A stretch of 64,000 nt of DNA from an uncultured Alphaproteobacteria bacterium (GTDB taxonomy: Bacteria > Pseudomonadota > Alphaproteobacteria > HIMB59): NCBI GenBank assembly GCA_902621205.1, contig CACNLH010000004.1, forward strand, positions 62,001 through 126,000, written 5' to 3'. The notes below the pieces were generated by a model. The model saw nothing but the letters and a program-made list of their open reading frames with translations. It ran no database searches and was not told where the DNA came from. The translations under genes were made by a program, and so were the position numbers. Position 1 is the stretch's first letter. Each line of letters starts with the position of its first letter. Positions 26,561 through 35,370 of the stretch are shown here, one piece after another.

Positions 26561-27346
26561 ATGGTCGATTTGAATTGCGATATGGGTGAGGGTTTTGGTA
26601 TTTACTCCTTCGCAGATGACGAAGAAATAATGCCTTATATAGATGCTGCTAATGTAGCTTGTGGGTTTCACGCCTCAGACCCAAACACAATGAGGAAAAC
26701 TGTCGAGCTTGCAAAAAAATATGATGTGAAAGTTGGATCGCACCCTGCCTATCCTGACTTAGTAGGATTTGGAAGAAGGCCAATGAAAATGAAACGTGAT
26801 GAAATCAAAAATCTTGTGATGTATCAAACTGGTGCCATCAAAGCCTTTCTAGATGAGTATGGAATGCCATTAAACCATATCAAACCTCATGGATCTTTAT
26901 ATGGTGTCTCCGCGAAAGAGGAAGATGTAGCTCATGGAATTGCTGACGCAGCTGAAATTTTTAATGTCGGTATTTTCGGAATGGTTAATACCTTTCACGA
27001 AAAAGTATACAAAGAAAGAGGAATAAAATTTTACGGAGAATTTTATTCTGACTTGGAATATGATGAAACAGGTTATTTGGTTATAGCTAAGGGTCGAAAT
27101 AAATATTATCCAACTGATAGAGCTGTGGAGCGTTGTTTAAGAGCAATGAATGAAAATAAAGTTAAAACTGTTCAAGGAAACGATGTAGTTGTAGGATGTG
27201 AAACGATTTGTGTCCACTCTGACACTCCTAATGCTGTAGAAATCTTAAAGGCTCTGAGAGAAAAAGTTTCCTCTGATAAAAAAATTCCACAAAAAACTTC
27301 AAACGGCAATCATACTAAAATGCCTTATATCGTTGATAAGAAATGA
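26561..27346 (+). CDS. pxpA: 5-oxoprolinase subunit A (LamB/YcsF family)
   Basis: A 261-residue LamB/YcsF protein. The hallmark start MVDLNCDMGEGFGIYSFADD and the segments ANVACGFHASDPNTMRKTV, VGSHPAYPDLVGFGRR and HIKPHGSLYG carry the conserved Asp, His and Glu residues of the active site. It hydrolyses the 5-oxoproline ring with the PxpBC subunits. A basic 20-residue C-terminal extension (IPQKTSNGNHTKMPYIVDKK) goes beyond the usual end. It overlaps the biotin carboxylase gene by four bases (ATGA) and is the first gene of the plus-strand arm of the divergon. Confidence 0.94.
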   Translation: MVDLNCDMGEGFGIYSFADDEEIMPYIDAANVACGFHASDPNTMRKTVELAKKYDVKVGSHPAYPDLVGFGRRPMKMKRDEIKNLVMYQTGAIKAFLDEYGMPLNHIKPHGSLYGVSAKEEDVAHGIADAAEIFNVGIFGMVNTFHEKVYKERGIKFYGEFYSDLEYDETGYLVIAKGRNKYYPTDRAVERCLRAMNENKVKTVQGNDVVVGCETICVHSDTPNAVEILKALREKVSSDKKIPQKTSNGNHTKMPYIVDKK

Positions 27347-28845
27347 AAAAAATTTTAATTGCTAATCGCGGTGAAATAGCAAATAGAATTATAAAAAGTT
27401 GTAAAATATTAGGTCACAAATCTGTAGCTGTATATTCAGATGCAGATAAGAATTCAAAGCATGTAAGATTATCTGACGAGTCTTATTATATAGGACCTAG
27501 TAAAGCTCAGGAAAGTTATCTTTCTTATAGTAAGATTTTAGATATAGCAACAAAATCAAATGTGGATGCTATTCATCCTGGTTTTGGTTTTTTATCAGAA
27601 AACGACACTTTTGCTCAAGAGGTCATAAACAGAGGTATCACATGGATTGGCCCTAAACCAAAATCAATAAAATCAATGGGAAATAAGGATATTGCTCGTG
27701 AATTAGCCCTAAATTCCAATATACCTATATGTCCGGGCATAAATAATGTTCATAAATTAAGCGATGAACAACTTAAGACAAAATGTGAAGCAATAGGTTA
27801 CCCTTTACTTGTAAAATCAAGTGCTGGTGGTGGGGGGATAGGCATGAGCGTCGTCCAAAACTTTAAAGACCTAGCTAATGCAATTGAAAAAACTAGTAAT
27901 CTTGCTGCAAAATCTTTTGGTAACGGAGATATTTTTATTGAGAAATTTATCACCAACGCCCGACATATTGAAATACAAGTTTTTGGATTTGGTGCAAAAG
28001 GATCTGTGCATCTGTTCGAAAGAGATTGCTCTATGCAAAGAAGATATCAAAAGATAATTGAGGAGTCTCCAGCACCAGAAGTAGATAGGGAATTAATTAA
28101 CAATATGGCTCAAGCCGCTGTAAAATTATCTTCTGATGTAAAATACGAAGGAGCAGGTACTGTAGAGTTTATATATGATGTGCAAGAAATGAAATATTAT
28201 TTTCTTGAGATGAATACTAGAATTCAAGTTGAACATCCTGTTACAGAGTTAGTTACAAATAATGATTTAATTTCCATGCAAATAAATTTTGCTTTTAATA
28301 GAAAAAATAAATTTTTAAATCAAAGTAAAATTAAAACTTATGGACATTCAATTGAGTGCAGAGTTTATGCAGAGGATCCTTCTCAAAATTTCTTACCATC
28401 TCCAGGGAAAATAAATAAATTAAAATTTCCTAAAATACCAAATGGCATAAGATTAGATTGGGGATATGATGAAAGAGATGAAGTAAGTTTCTATTATGAT
28501 CCGATGATTGGAAAAATTATATCTCACGACTTAATTCGAGACGATGCAATATCCAAATTAATAAAATTTTTAGAGGGCACCCAGATTGAAGGTATTAAGA
28601 CAAACATCCCCTTTTTAATTTGTCTTCTCAAAGACAAAAACTTTATAGAGGGTAAACACAACACAAAATATATCGAAAATAATTTAAACACTCTTATTAG
28701 TAAGACATCTTTTAAAAATGGTTTTACTAAAAATATTGATTTGGATTCAAAGAGAATTAAAATTGTTGAAACAGATAAGCTTAAAGTAGGTCATGGAAGA
28801 TCGCAGTCTGACAGAGGGGGTATCAAAGTCGTATATTTTGACTAA
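27343..28845 (+). CDS. Biotin carboxylase (ATP-grasp)
   Basis: A 500-residue biotin carboxylase: N-terminal MKKILIANRGEIANRIIKS, HPGFGFLSEN, the glycine-rich ATP loop KSSAGGGGIGM (the usual Arg before GM is Ile here), FIEKFITNARHIEIQVFG, the Glu/Asn metal ligands FLEMNTRIQVEHPVTE, and the C-terminal domain IECRVYAEDPSQNFLPSPGK. The last 60 residues after the family end are divergent. It would carboxylate the biotin carrier encoded at 21004. Overlap with pxpA and the LamB/Kip context mark it as a dedicated paralogue rather than the acetyl-CoA carboxylase subunit; that is context inference. Confidence 0.9.
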   Translation: MKKILIANRGEIANRIIKSCKILGHKSVAVYSDADKNSKHVRLSDESYYIGPSKAQESYLSYSKILDIATKSNVDAIHPGFGFLSENDTFAQEVINRGITWIGPKPKSIKSMGNKDIARELALNSNIPICPGINNVHKLSDEQLKTKCEAIGYPLLVKSSAGGGGIGMSVVQNFKDLANAIEKTSNLAAKSFGNGDIFIEKFITNARHIEIQVFGFGAKGSVHLFERDCSMQRRYQKIIEESPAPEVDRELINNMAQAAVKLSSDVKYEGAGTVEFIYDVQEMKYYFLEMNTRIQVEHPVTELVTNNDLISMQINFAFNRKNKFLNQSKIKTYGHSIECRVYAEDPSQNFLPSPGKINKLKFPKIPNGIRLDWGYDERDEVSFYYDPMIGKIISHDLIRDDAISKLIKFLEGTQIEGIKTNIPFLICLLKDKNFIEGKHNTKYIENNLNTLISKTSFKNGFTKNIDLDSKRIKIVETDKLKVGHGRSQSDRGGIKVVYFD

Positions 28846-28850
28846 TAATA

Positions 28851-31124
28851 ATGGTTAATCAACTTGTAGCAGCAATAAAACCCTCTCAAATTCCAGGTTC
28901 TGATCCTCAGTCAACAAAATACTTAATCGTCCCAATATTTATATTTTTTGCCCTAATGATTTTTGCGATGATTAGAGGACCTCAAATTATTTCAGGCTCG
29001 GGTATTGGAACCGCAATTATGGTTTCAACACCCCTTATTCTTGCTACTTATGCTCTTACTGCATTGGCTTTAGCCGGCAGAGTAACAGTCGATTTATCAA
29101 TAGGACCACTTATTGGTTTCATTAATGTAACGACAATACAACTTTATGCTGCAGGTTATATTCAATCGCCAGTTGCGTATTTCATATGTGCTCTTGCAAT
29201 AGGAGTAATTTACCAATTTCTTTATGCTTTAATCGTAATTTTTATCAGAGTTCAACCAATAATAGTTGCCTTAAGTATGTTTCTTGCTTTCTCTGGTATC
29301 AATTTAGTTATTTTACCAAGACCAGGAGGAAGAGCACCTGATTGGATGTTATCTTGGAGTGCTGGAACTGAGGTAGTACAGCCCACACTAATACTTTTAA
29401 TTTTCTCGACACTTATTTGGTATGCACTAACTCATACTGCTTACTGGCAACACTTAAAATTAATGGGTTCAGATGAAAAGTCTGCTTACACAAGTGGAGT
29501 GAGAATTTACGTTGTAAGAATTGGTGCTCATATTATTGGTGGAGTATACGCTGCACTCGCAGCTATTGCATTCACAGGTTTAATTGGTTCTGGAGACCCA
29601 ACTCAAGGTACTACTTATACATTGATGGCAGTTACGGCACTTGTATTAGGTGGGTCAAGTTTAATTGGTGGAAGAGGCGGAGCGTTTGGAGCAATTCTAG
29701 GTTCAGTTAACATTTATTTGATAAATTTTATTCTATCAACTTTCAGGTTTGAAAGATTTCAAAGTTTTGTAACAGACTTATCATACGGTGCGGTATTAGT
29801 GGCTTCTCTTTTAATACTTATAGCACTTCCCTATATTCAAAAAGCATTTAAAAATTTATCAGTTTTTGTATTTTTTATTATTGGAACATTAAGTGCTGCT
29901 GCTGTTCAAATTCATATGAAATTTGATCAAGTAACCAGAGGGACTGTGGGAGGTTTTGGAGGTAAATCTAAAGATGCTGAGATTTTTGAAAAAGCTCTTG
30001 AGTCCGGGAGTGATTGTTTAATCACAGGTAAGGCATGCGCAGAGGGTGGAAATTCTACAGTGTGGATGTTTATTGCTATCGGAATAGCAGCCTTGATTTA
30101 TCTCGTTTATTTGCTTGTTAAACATAGAGATGGCCCAACAGTGTCTTTTATTATTGCAGCAATTGTGATTTTTTTCGGTTGCGTTTGGAGTGGCACGAGA
30201 GAGGCTTATTTCGTTAACGCTGATTTGGGTACCAACTTACAATATATTTTAAATTATGCTCCTCAGTATTTTACATCTGAATATCTAAGAGTTGGTGCAG
30301 GATTACCTGATTTTTCATCTTCCTCGAGTGCTTTGGTTGGCCTCGCTTACGCTGTCGCAACTTTAGGAGGAATAGTTTTCTTTACATCTGCGATAGTAAT
30401 AATTGCTATGCCAAGATTTAGAAAAGAAATCAAAACACAAACACTTGTATTATTTGCAATAGCAATTTCATTTATTGTATTTGCTGCAATATCTTATTAC
30501 GGAATTGAGTCAAATAGACAGAGTTTCTTCGGCATAGATGGATACGCTGTAATACTAATTTTATTTTTACTTTTTTTACTTACGGCGCCAACTCTTTTCT
30601 CGAATATCAATTTGAATAATGTTTTCATTATTTTCCTCGGTGTATTAGCAATACTCGCTGTATACTTTTTGGCCTCACCATCTGGAACAATTATTACTGA
30701 TGATGGAAGTAAGTTTTACTCTCCAATTATTACAGAATTAATTGTTGGCGATACATCATCAATAAACTATACAAGGCCTATCCGCGGTGAATTTATCACA
30801 AGTGATGTAACTTGGCTTAAAGAGGCAGCTCTAATTATATTTGCAATATTTGTATTTCAATTTTTTACATATTTAACAATGGGAGCAAAAATATCATTTG
30901 CAAGGTTTAGACCTTACATTGCTATTTTAAGTATAGCTGCATTAACATGGTCAGCGATGTTCTTCGCAATTGGTTATCCTTATTGGAAAATGATTTTAAT
31001 TACTGCAATTGGAATAGCTATTTCGCCTCTGATATGGCAAGCCTTTGGTGTTTATAAAATAAAGTTAAAATCTCAAGAAGGACTTGAAAAATGGGGAGGT
31101 CTATCAGAAGATAGAAAAGTTTAG
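28851..31124 (+). CDS. Unusually long sugar-type ABC permease with extra C-terminal membrane domain
   Basis: A 757-residue integral membrane protein. Residues 1 to about 335 form a BPD_transp_2 permease (AGRVTVDLSIGPLIGF, MGSDEKSAYTSGVRIYVVRI as the ATPase-contact loop, TALVLGGSSLIGGRGG). The remaining 420 residues add roughly ten predicted membrane segments separated by short loops and two longer soluble loops (about 365-400 and 450-490), with no resemblance to a second permease domain that I can recognise. The normal family length is 310-350. Starts five bases after the biotin carboxylase stop, so it is co-transcribed with pxpA; the second permease follows after three bases. Confidence 0.85.
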   Translation: MVNQLVAAIKPSQIPGSDPQSTKYLIVPIFIFFALMIFAMIRGPQIISGSGIGTAIMVSTPLILATYALTALALAGRVTVDLSIGPLIGFINVTTIQLYAAGYIQSPVAYFICALAIGVIYQFLYALIVIFIRVQPIIVALSMFLAFSGINLVILPRPGGRAPDWMLSWSAGTEVVQPTLILLIFSTLIWYALTHTAYWQHLKLMGSDEKSAYTSGVRIYVVRIGAHIIGGVYAALAAIAFTGLIGSGDPTQGTTYTLMAVTALVLGGSSLIGGRGGAFGAILGSVNIYLINFILSTFRFERFQSFVTDLSYGAVLVASLLILIALPYIQKAFKNLSVFVFFIIGTLSAAAVQIHMKFDQVTRGTVGGFGGKSKDAEIFEKALESGSDCLITGKACAEGGNSTVWMFIAIGIAALIYLVYLLVKHRDGPTVSFIIAAIVIFFGCVWSGTREAYFVNADLGTNLQYILNYAPQYFTSEYLRVGAGLPDFSSSSSALVGLAYAVATLGGIVFFTSAIVIIAMPRFRKEIKTQTLVLFAIAISFIVFAAISYYGIESNRQSFFGIDGYAVILILFLLFLLTAPTLFSNINLNNVFIIFLGVLAILAVYFLASPSGTIITDDGSKFYSPIITELIVGDTSSINYTRPIRGEFITSDVTWLKEAALIIFAIFVFQFFTYLTMGAKISFARFRPYIAILSIAALTWSAMFFAIGYPYWKMILITAIGIAISPLIWQAFGVYKIKLKSQEGLEKWGGLSEDRKV

Positions 31125-31127
31125 TAA

Positions 31128-32519
31128 ATGGAGAAAAGAACTCATAATTTTTTAAAAGGACTTGGAATTCTATTTGCTGTTGCTGCTGGGATAGGTACCG
31201 CAGTTCTTGGTTATGTGGATAGAACTGATTGGATACAAGTTGCATTTTACTCGGTAGCAGTTGTTGCAATTATTCTTTGGGGATGGCATTTTTTCTTAGT
31301 TAGATGGTCTTATAGATCTCTAGTAAAGGAGGATGGATCTCAACCTCCTGAAACCACTGAAACAACAGGTAAAAGAAGCCTTTTTTGGGACCTTATTGCA
31401 AAGAACTGGATAGCCGTTACGGGATTTTTACTTCTTTTAGGTCTTTTTATATTGTTATGTTTTTTGGTACCTGGGTTCTTCTCAGGTAGAACGGTTGTAT
31501 CAGCAATCATACTATTAGGTTTCTTAATCTTAGCATTTCTTGCTTACAAATTTTTAAACATCAATAAGAGCGTAATAATAGGAGTCGCCGTACTTGTTGG
31601 TCTTTTTATAATAGGATCAGTTTCTATTGATGGCTTCTTATCACTACAGAATATTAAATCTATGTTAGTTTTTGCTTCTTTCTTAGGACTTGCAACTATT
31701 GGACAAACATTAGTTGTGATGTTAGGTGGCCTCGATTTATCAATACCATTTTTAATTGGCGCAACTAATTTAGGATTAATGTCACTTATTTCACTTGGAG
31801 TTCCCCCATGGCTAGCGTTTATAGTTATTCTTGCTTTTGGTACGATCGTCGGGCTCTTCAATGGTTTGATAAGTTTTAATCTCCAAGGACAATCATTAAT
31901 AGTCACGCTTGGAGTTGGGTTCATGGTGGTTGGGGGAGTACAGATATTGGTATCACTTCCTACTGTTACAGGTGGAACTGTGTTCGGTGTTGTTCCAGAC
32001 TGGTTAAAAAACCTAGCTTCATTAAATGGAAAATTTTTTGGTCTTCCAATACCTCCAGTTATCTTAATTTGGATATTGATTTCAATTTTATTAATTGTTG
32101 GACTAAGACACACTAAGTGGGGAAGAAACTTATATGCTGTTGGTGGAAAAAGGTTATCTGCTGACAGATTATCAATTTCTGAGAGAGCATATTGGGTTGG
32201 TGTTTATGTCATTAGTGGGTTTACTTCTGCAGCAACTGGAGCAATGTTACTGGGTTGGAGTGGTGGAGGGTTCATTGGTGTAGGAGATCAATATTTATTT
32301 TTAACAGTGGCAGCTGTGGCTGTAGGAGGAACTTCCTTATTAGGTGGATATGGAGGATACGGATTTACAGTAATCGGTGTTCTTGCACTTCAAGTCATTA
32401 GTACATTTTTGGCAGGACTAGGTTTAAGTTTTGAGGGTCAACAATTTATTTTTGGTCTTCTTATTCTACCTCTAGTTGCTCTTTATTCTAGAGCACCGCA
32501 TATTAGGGAGCAAATATAA
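31128..32519 (+). CDS. Sugar-type ABC permease with N-terminal extension
   Basis: A 463-residue BPD_transp_2 permease. The first 160 residues carry three or four additional helices and the basic/acidic loop EDGSQPPETTETTGK; the standard permease runs from about residue 165 (TLVVMLGGLDLSIPFLIGAT, WGRNLYAVGGKRLSADRLSI, AVAVGGTSLLGGYGGYG). It pairs with the 757-residue permease encoded three bases upstream, and with the ATPase and binding protein of the opposite arm. It ends the plus-strand arm; a weak hairpin follows. Confidence 0.9.
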   Translation: MEKRTHNFLKGLGILFAVAAGIGTAVLGYVDRTDWIQVAFYSVAVVAIILWGWHFFLVRWSYRSLVKEDGSQPPETTETTGKRSLFWDLIAKNWIAVTGFLLLLGLFILLCFLVPGFFSGRTVVSAIILLGFLILAFLAYKFLNINKSVIIGVAVLVGLFIIGSVSIDGFLSLQNIKSMLVFASFLGLATIGQTLVVMLGGLDLSIPFLIGATNLGLMSLISLGVPPWLAFIVILAFGTIVGLFNGLISFNLQGQSLIVTLGVGFMVVGGVQILVSLPTVTGGTVFGVVPDWLKNLASLNGKFFGLPIPPVILIWILISILLIVGLRHTKWGRNLYAVGGKRLSADRLSISERAYWVGVYVISGFTSAATGAMLLGWSGGGFIGVGDQYLFLTVAAVAVGGTSLLGGYGGYGFTVIGVLALQVISTFLAGLGLSFEGQQFIFGLLILPLVALYSRAPHIREQI

Positions 32520-32535
32520 AAAAAATGTCTTTAAT

Positions 32536-32555
32536 CAACAGGTTTTGTTGTTTTT
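32536..32555 (+). terminator. Possible weak terminator after the permease operon
   Basis: A five-pair stem CAACA (32536-32540) and TGTTG (32546-32550) followed by TTTTT (32551-32555). The stem is short and AT-rich, so termination may be partial. The 124-base gap, AT-rich downstream, is where a rhodopsin promoter should be; GAGGAAT near 32629 is the ribosome site for the gene starting at 32644. Confidence 0.35.
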
Positions 32556-32643
32556 ACAATGAATATTTATTTCAAAATATGAAACAAAAATTATTATTAG
32601 TTAAAGATGACGGGTAGTATGTACACAAGAGGAATAAGTTTAA

Positions 32644-33345
32644 ATGAATAAAATGCTTCTCCCTTACGACATTGTAGGGGGGTCTTTCTGGTTGATTTCT
32701 GTCGGCATGATTGGTGCCACCTTATTTTTCTTTTTTGAGCGCAGTAAAGTAAGCACAAGATTTCATACACCTATGACAATGATAGCTGTTGTATGCTTGA
32801 TGTCCTCTATACATTATTTCTTCGTAAAAAATCTCTGGGTAGTTAGCGGTACCGCCCCAACTTTATTAAGATATATAGATTGGTTTCTTAACTTTCCAAT
32901 GCTTGTACTTATTTTTTATGCAATGCTTATGTCAGTTGTCAAAGTTAAACAAGGCATGTTCTGGAGATTATTAGTTGGAACTTTAGTTTTCGTTGTAGCA
33001 GGGTTCTTAGGTGCAGCAGGTTACATGAGTAAGACATTAGGTTTCATTGTTTGGTTGGCTGGATGGTTATACATCCTCGGTGAGTTATATGTCGGAGAGG
33101 CTGGAAGAGCAAATGCGAGATGTGGAAATGAAAATGTACAAATGGTTTTCTTCTCAAACAGACTTATTATTACAATTGGATGGGCTATATACCCAATGGG
33201 ATATTTCATAGAGCATTTGGGTGGGGGTATTGACCCCAACAGTGTTAATGTGATCTATAATTTAGCAGACTTTTTAAATAAAATAGTTTTTGGTTTAATA
33301 ATTTACAAAGCAGCAATACAAGACATGAGAGTTAATGGACAATAA
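32644..33345 (+). CDS. Proteorhodopsin-like microbial rhodopsin with DNI motif
   Basis: A 233-residue seven-helix retinal protein. The retinal Schiff-base lysine is K213 in NLADFLNKIVFG, with D209 as its counter-ion partner (D227 of proteorhodopsin). In helix C, RYIDWFLNFPMLVLIF aligns without gaps to proteorhodopsin: R76 and D79 (proton acceptor D97) are kept, but the T101 position is N83 and the donor E108 position is I90, a Asp-Asn-Ile triad. H57 matches His75. L87 matches position 105, where Leu goes with green absorption. There is no long signal sequence as in classic proteorhodopsin. No retinal or carotenoid genes lie in the window. It is followed by a flotillin-like gene. Function as a pump is uncertain without the donor carboxylate. 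Confidence 0.93.
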   Translation: MNKMLLPYDIVGGSFWLISVGMIGATLFFFFERSKVSTRFHTPMTMIAVVCLMSSIHYFFVKNLWVVSGTAPTLLRYIDWFLNFPMLVLIFYAMLMSVVKVKQGMFWRLLVGTLVFVVAGFLGAAGYMSKTLGFIVWLAGWLYILGELYVGEAGRANARCGNENVQMVFFSNRLIITIGWAIYPMGYFIEHLGGGIDPNSVNVIYNLADFLNKIVFGLIIYKAAIQDMRVNGQ

Positions 33346-33354
33346 CATCAATTT

Positions 33355-33364
33355 AGGAGGTGAT
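33355..33364 (+). promoter_or_regulatory. Near-perfect Shine-Dalgarno site before the flotillin-like gene
   Basis: AGGAGGTGAT is a ten-base match to the anti-Shine-Dalgarno end of 16S rRNA, eight bases before the ATG at 33373. It sets that start and implies strong translation in the same transcript as the rhodopsin, whose stop lies only 27 bases upstream of the ATG. Confidence 0.75.
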
Positions 33365-33372
33365 AAATAGGT

Positions 33373-35361
33373 ATGAACATAACTAGTGGTGCAGATATTA
33401 TTGCGATAATAATCTTAATAGCGTTAGCAATAGCAATTATAGTTTACTTGCTACATTGGTTGTACAGGCGTTCTTCAAAGGAAATAGCGTTTGTTAGAAC
33501 CGGTATGGGAGGTGAACAAGTTGTTATCAGCGGAGGTGCCTTCGTTTTGCCTATTATTCATAACATTACCTCAGTGGGTATGAAAACTCTTTGTATAGAG
33601 GTTCAACGAAACGGCAGTAAATCTTTTATTACAAAAAATAGAATGAGGGCAGAAGTAACAGCTGAATTCTATGTTAGAGTAGCTCCAACAACTGAGGCTG
33701 TCTCAATAGCTGCGCAAACACTGGGAAATAGAACATTAGAACCTGATCATTTAAAGGAGCTTGTTCAAGGTCGATTTGTTGATGGATTAGGTGTGGTAGC
33801 CGCAAAAATGAGCCTTGATGAAATTCAAGAGAATAGATCTGAGTACATTAAAAATGTTGCAGCTCATGTTGAAGAAGCAATTAAGCACACTGGTTTGGAG
33901 TTAGAGACTGTCTCTTTGACATCTCTTAACCAAGCACCCGTGGGTGTATTCGACCCTTCAAATACATTTGATGCTGAGGGTTTAACTCAAATAACAGAAT
34001 TTACTCAGTCACGTAAAAAGAAAAGAAATGATATTGAGAAAGATACAGAGGTAAGTATTCGAAATAAAAACCTCCAATCTATCAAGCAAACTCTTGAAAT
34101 TGAAAAAGAGGAAGAATTTTCAAAGTATCAACAAAAACGTGAAATCGAACAACAAAGAGCCATTGAAAATACTGAGACAGTAAAAACAAAAGCTGAGAAA
34201 GACAAAGAGTCTGAGCTAGCTGAAATCTCTTCAGAAAAAGATATTGAGATCGCCAAGATTAGCAAGAAAGACTTTGTTGAGATGGAAAAAAGTTTACAAG
34301 AAACTAAACTTATCCAAGAAATTGAGAAAAGAAGAAAAGAACAAAATGAGTTTAAACAACAAACTTCTATCGAGATTAAACAGAAAGATATCGAGACAGA
34401 AAAAACTATTCTTGAACTGGAAAGAGATGTTGAATTCAGTCGTTTAGAAAAACAAAGATCAGTTGATATTAAACTTGCTGAGGAAAAAGCTCAAACAGCA
34501 AAAGAAGAAGCTAGAAAAAGGTATGAGTCTGAAGAGGCTTATATTATGGCTGAGGAGCAAATTAAAAATGCAAAAACTGCTCAACAGAAAAATGTTGATG
34601 CGTTCAAAATTGCTGCGGAGCAAGAGACAAGAGTCTTAGATATTGAAAAGGCAAAAAGAATAGAAATTGAAGAAAAGCAAAAACAAATGGAAGTCCTAGA
34701 AAAATCTAAGTCAGTCCTAAAAACTAAAATGGAAGAAGAAAATGCTCGAGCTAAAGCAGTAGAAGCTGAGGAAAAAGTCAACACCATTCGAGATGTCGAA
34801 CAGGCTGAGAAGACAAAAGCTCTAGGAGTAATAGATGCTAGTAAAAATGCTGAGAGAGAAAAATTAGCATCTATGGCTGCGAAAATTAGATATGAAATTG
34901 AAGCAGCTGGCAAAAAAGCCCTAAATGAAGCGGAAAATGCTAGAAGTGATGCAAGTAGAAGAAGTGCTCTTAGACAAAAACTCGCTGAAAAAATAGAGGG
35001 TATTATTAGAGAATGGGTTAGACCAATGCAAAATATTGACTCAATTAAAGTTGTAGATGTAAATGGATTACCTGGATTTAGTCAAGGAGGAGGAGCTGAA
35101 GGAAGCGGCAACGCTGATAACCCCTCTGCGTCCTCAGGTGGATATTCAAAAAAAGGATCTTTAGCAGATAATGTTGTAAATTCAGCACTTAGATACAGAG
35201 CACAACAGCCGTTCTTAGATAGTCTTTTAAAAGAAATTGGTATGTCCCCTGGCGAGGCAAGTAACATCAGGAATATTCTCGGTGACTATGATGATCCTAA
35301 GAAGGACAAGCATATGAGATTTGATGAACAAGCAACAAAGACACCCAGGAAAAAGAAATAG
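33373..35361 (+). CDS. Flotillin/YqiK-like SPFH-domain membrane protein
   Basis: A 662-residue protein with an N-terminal membrane helix (about residues 8-28), a band-7/SPFH domain (residues 35-200: AFVRTGMGGEQVVISGGAFV, MRAEVTAEFYVRVAP, LKELVQGRFVDGLGVVA) and a long charged coiled coil from about 210 to 530 made of Glu/Lys heptads. The last 100 residues include a Gly/Ser-rich linker (GGGAEGSGNADNPSASSGG) and a short helical end. This is the flotillin/YqiK layout; relatives assemble into membrane microdomain scaffolds. It follows the rhodopsin by 27 bases with a strong ribosome site, suggesting the scaffold acts on the rhodopsin or shares its membrane context. That link is inference. Confidence 0.88.
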   Translation: MNITSGADIIAIIILIALAIAIIVYLLHWLYRRSSKEIAFVRTGMGGEQVVISGGAFVLPIIHNITSVGMKTLCIEVQRNGSKSFITKNRMRAEVTAEFYVRVAPTTEAVSIAAQTLGNRTLEPDHLKELVQGRFVDGLGVVAAKMSLDEIQENRSEYIKNVAAHVEEAIKHTGLELETVSLTSLNQAPVGVFDPSNTFDAEGLTQITEFTQSRKKKRNDIEKDTEVSIRNKNLQSIKQTLEIEKEEEFSKYQQKREIEQQRAIENTETVKTKAEKDKESELAEISSEKDIEIAKISKKDFVEMEKSLQETKLIQEIEKRRKEQNEFKQQTSIEIKQKDIETEKTILELERDVEFSRLEKQRSVDIKLAEEKAQTAKEEARKRYESEEAYIMAEEQIKNAKTAQQKNVDAFKIAAEQETRVLDIEKAKRIEIEEKQKQMEVLEKSKSVLKTKMEEENARAKAVEAEEKVNTIRDVEQAEKTKALGVIDASKNAEREKLASMAAKIRYEIEAAGKKALNEAENARSDASRRSALRQKLAEKIEGIIREWVRPMQNIDSIKVVDVNGLPGFSQGGGAEGSGNADNPSASSGGYSKKGSLADNVVNSALRYRAQQPFLDSLLKEIGMSPGEASNIRNILGDYDDPKKDKHMRFDEQATKTPRKKK

Positions 35362-35370
35362 GTATAACTC

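Noticed and set aside
31544-32113. Antisense 189-residue frame over the second permease
   Set aside because: Pro/Thr/Ile-rich shadow of a hydrophobic gene; typical of antisense to membrane-protein codons.
32644-33345. Sodium- or chloride-pumping rhodopsin
   Set aside because: The triad is Asp-Asn-Ile, neither Asn-Asp-Gln nor Asn-Thr-Gln, and the Asp acceptor is retained.
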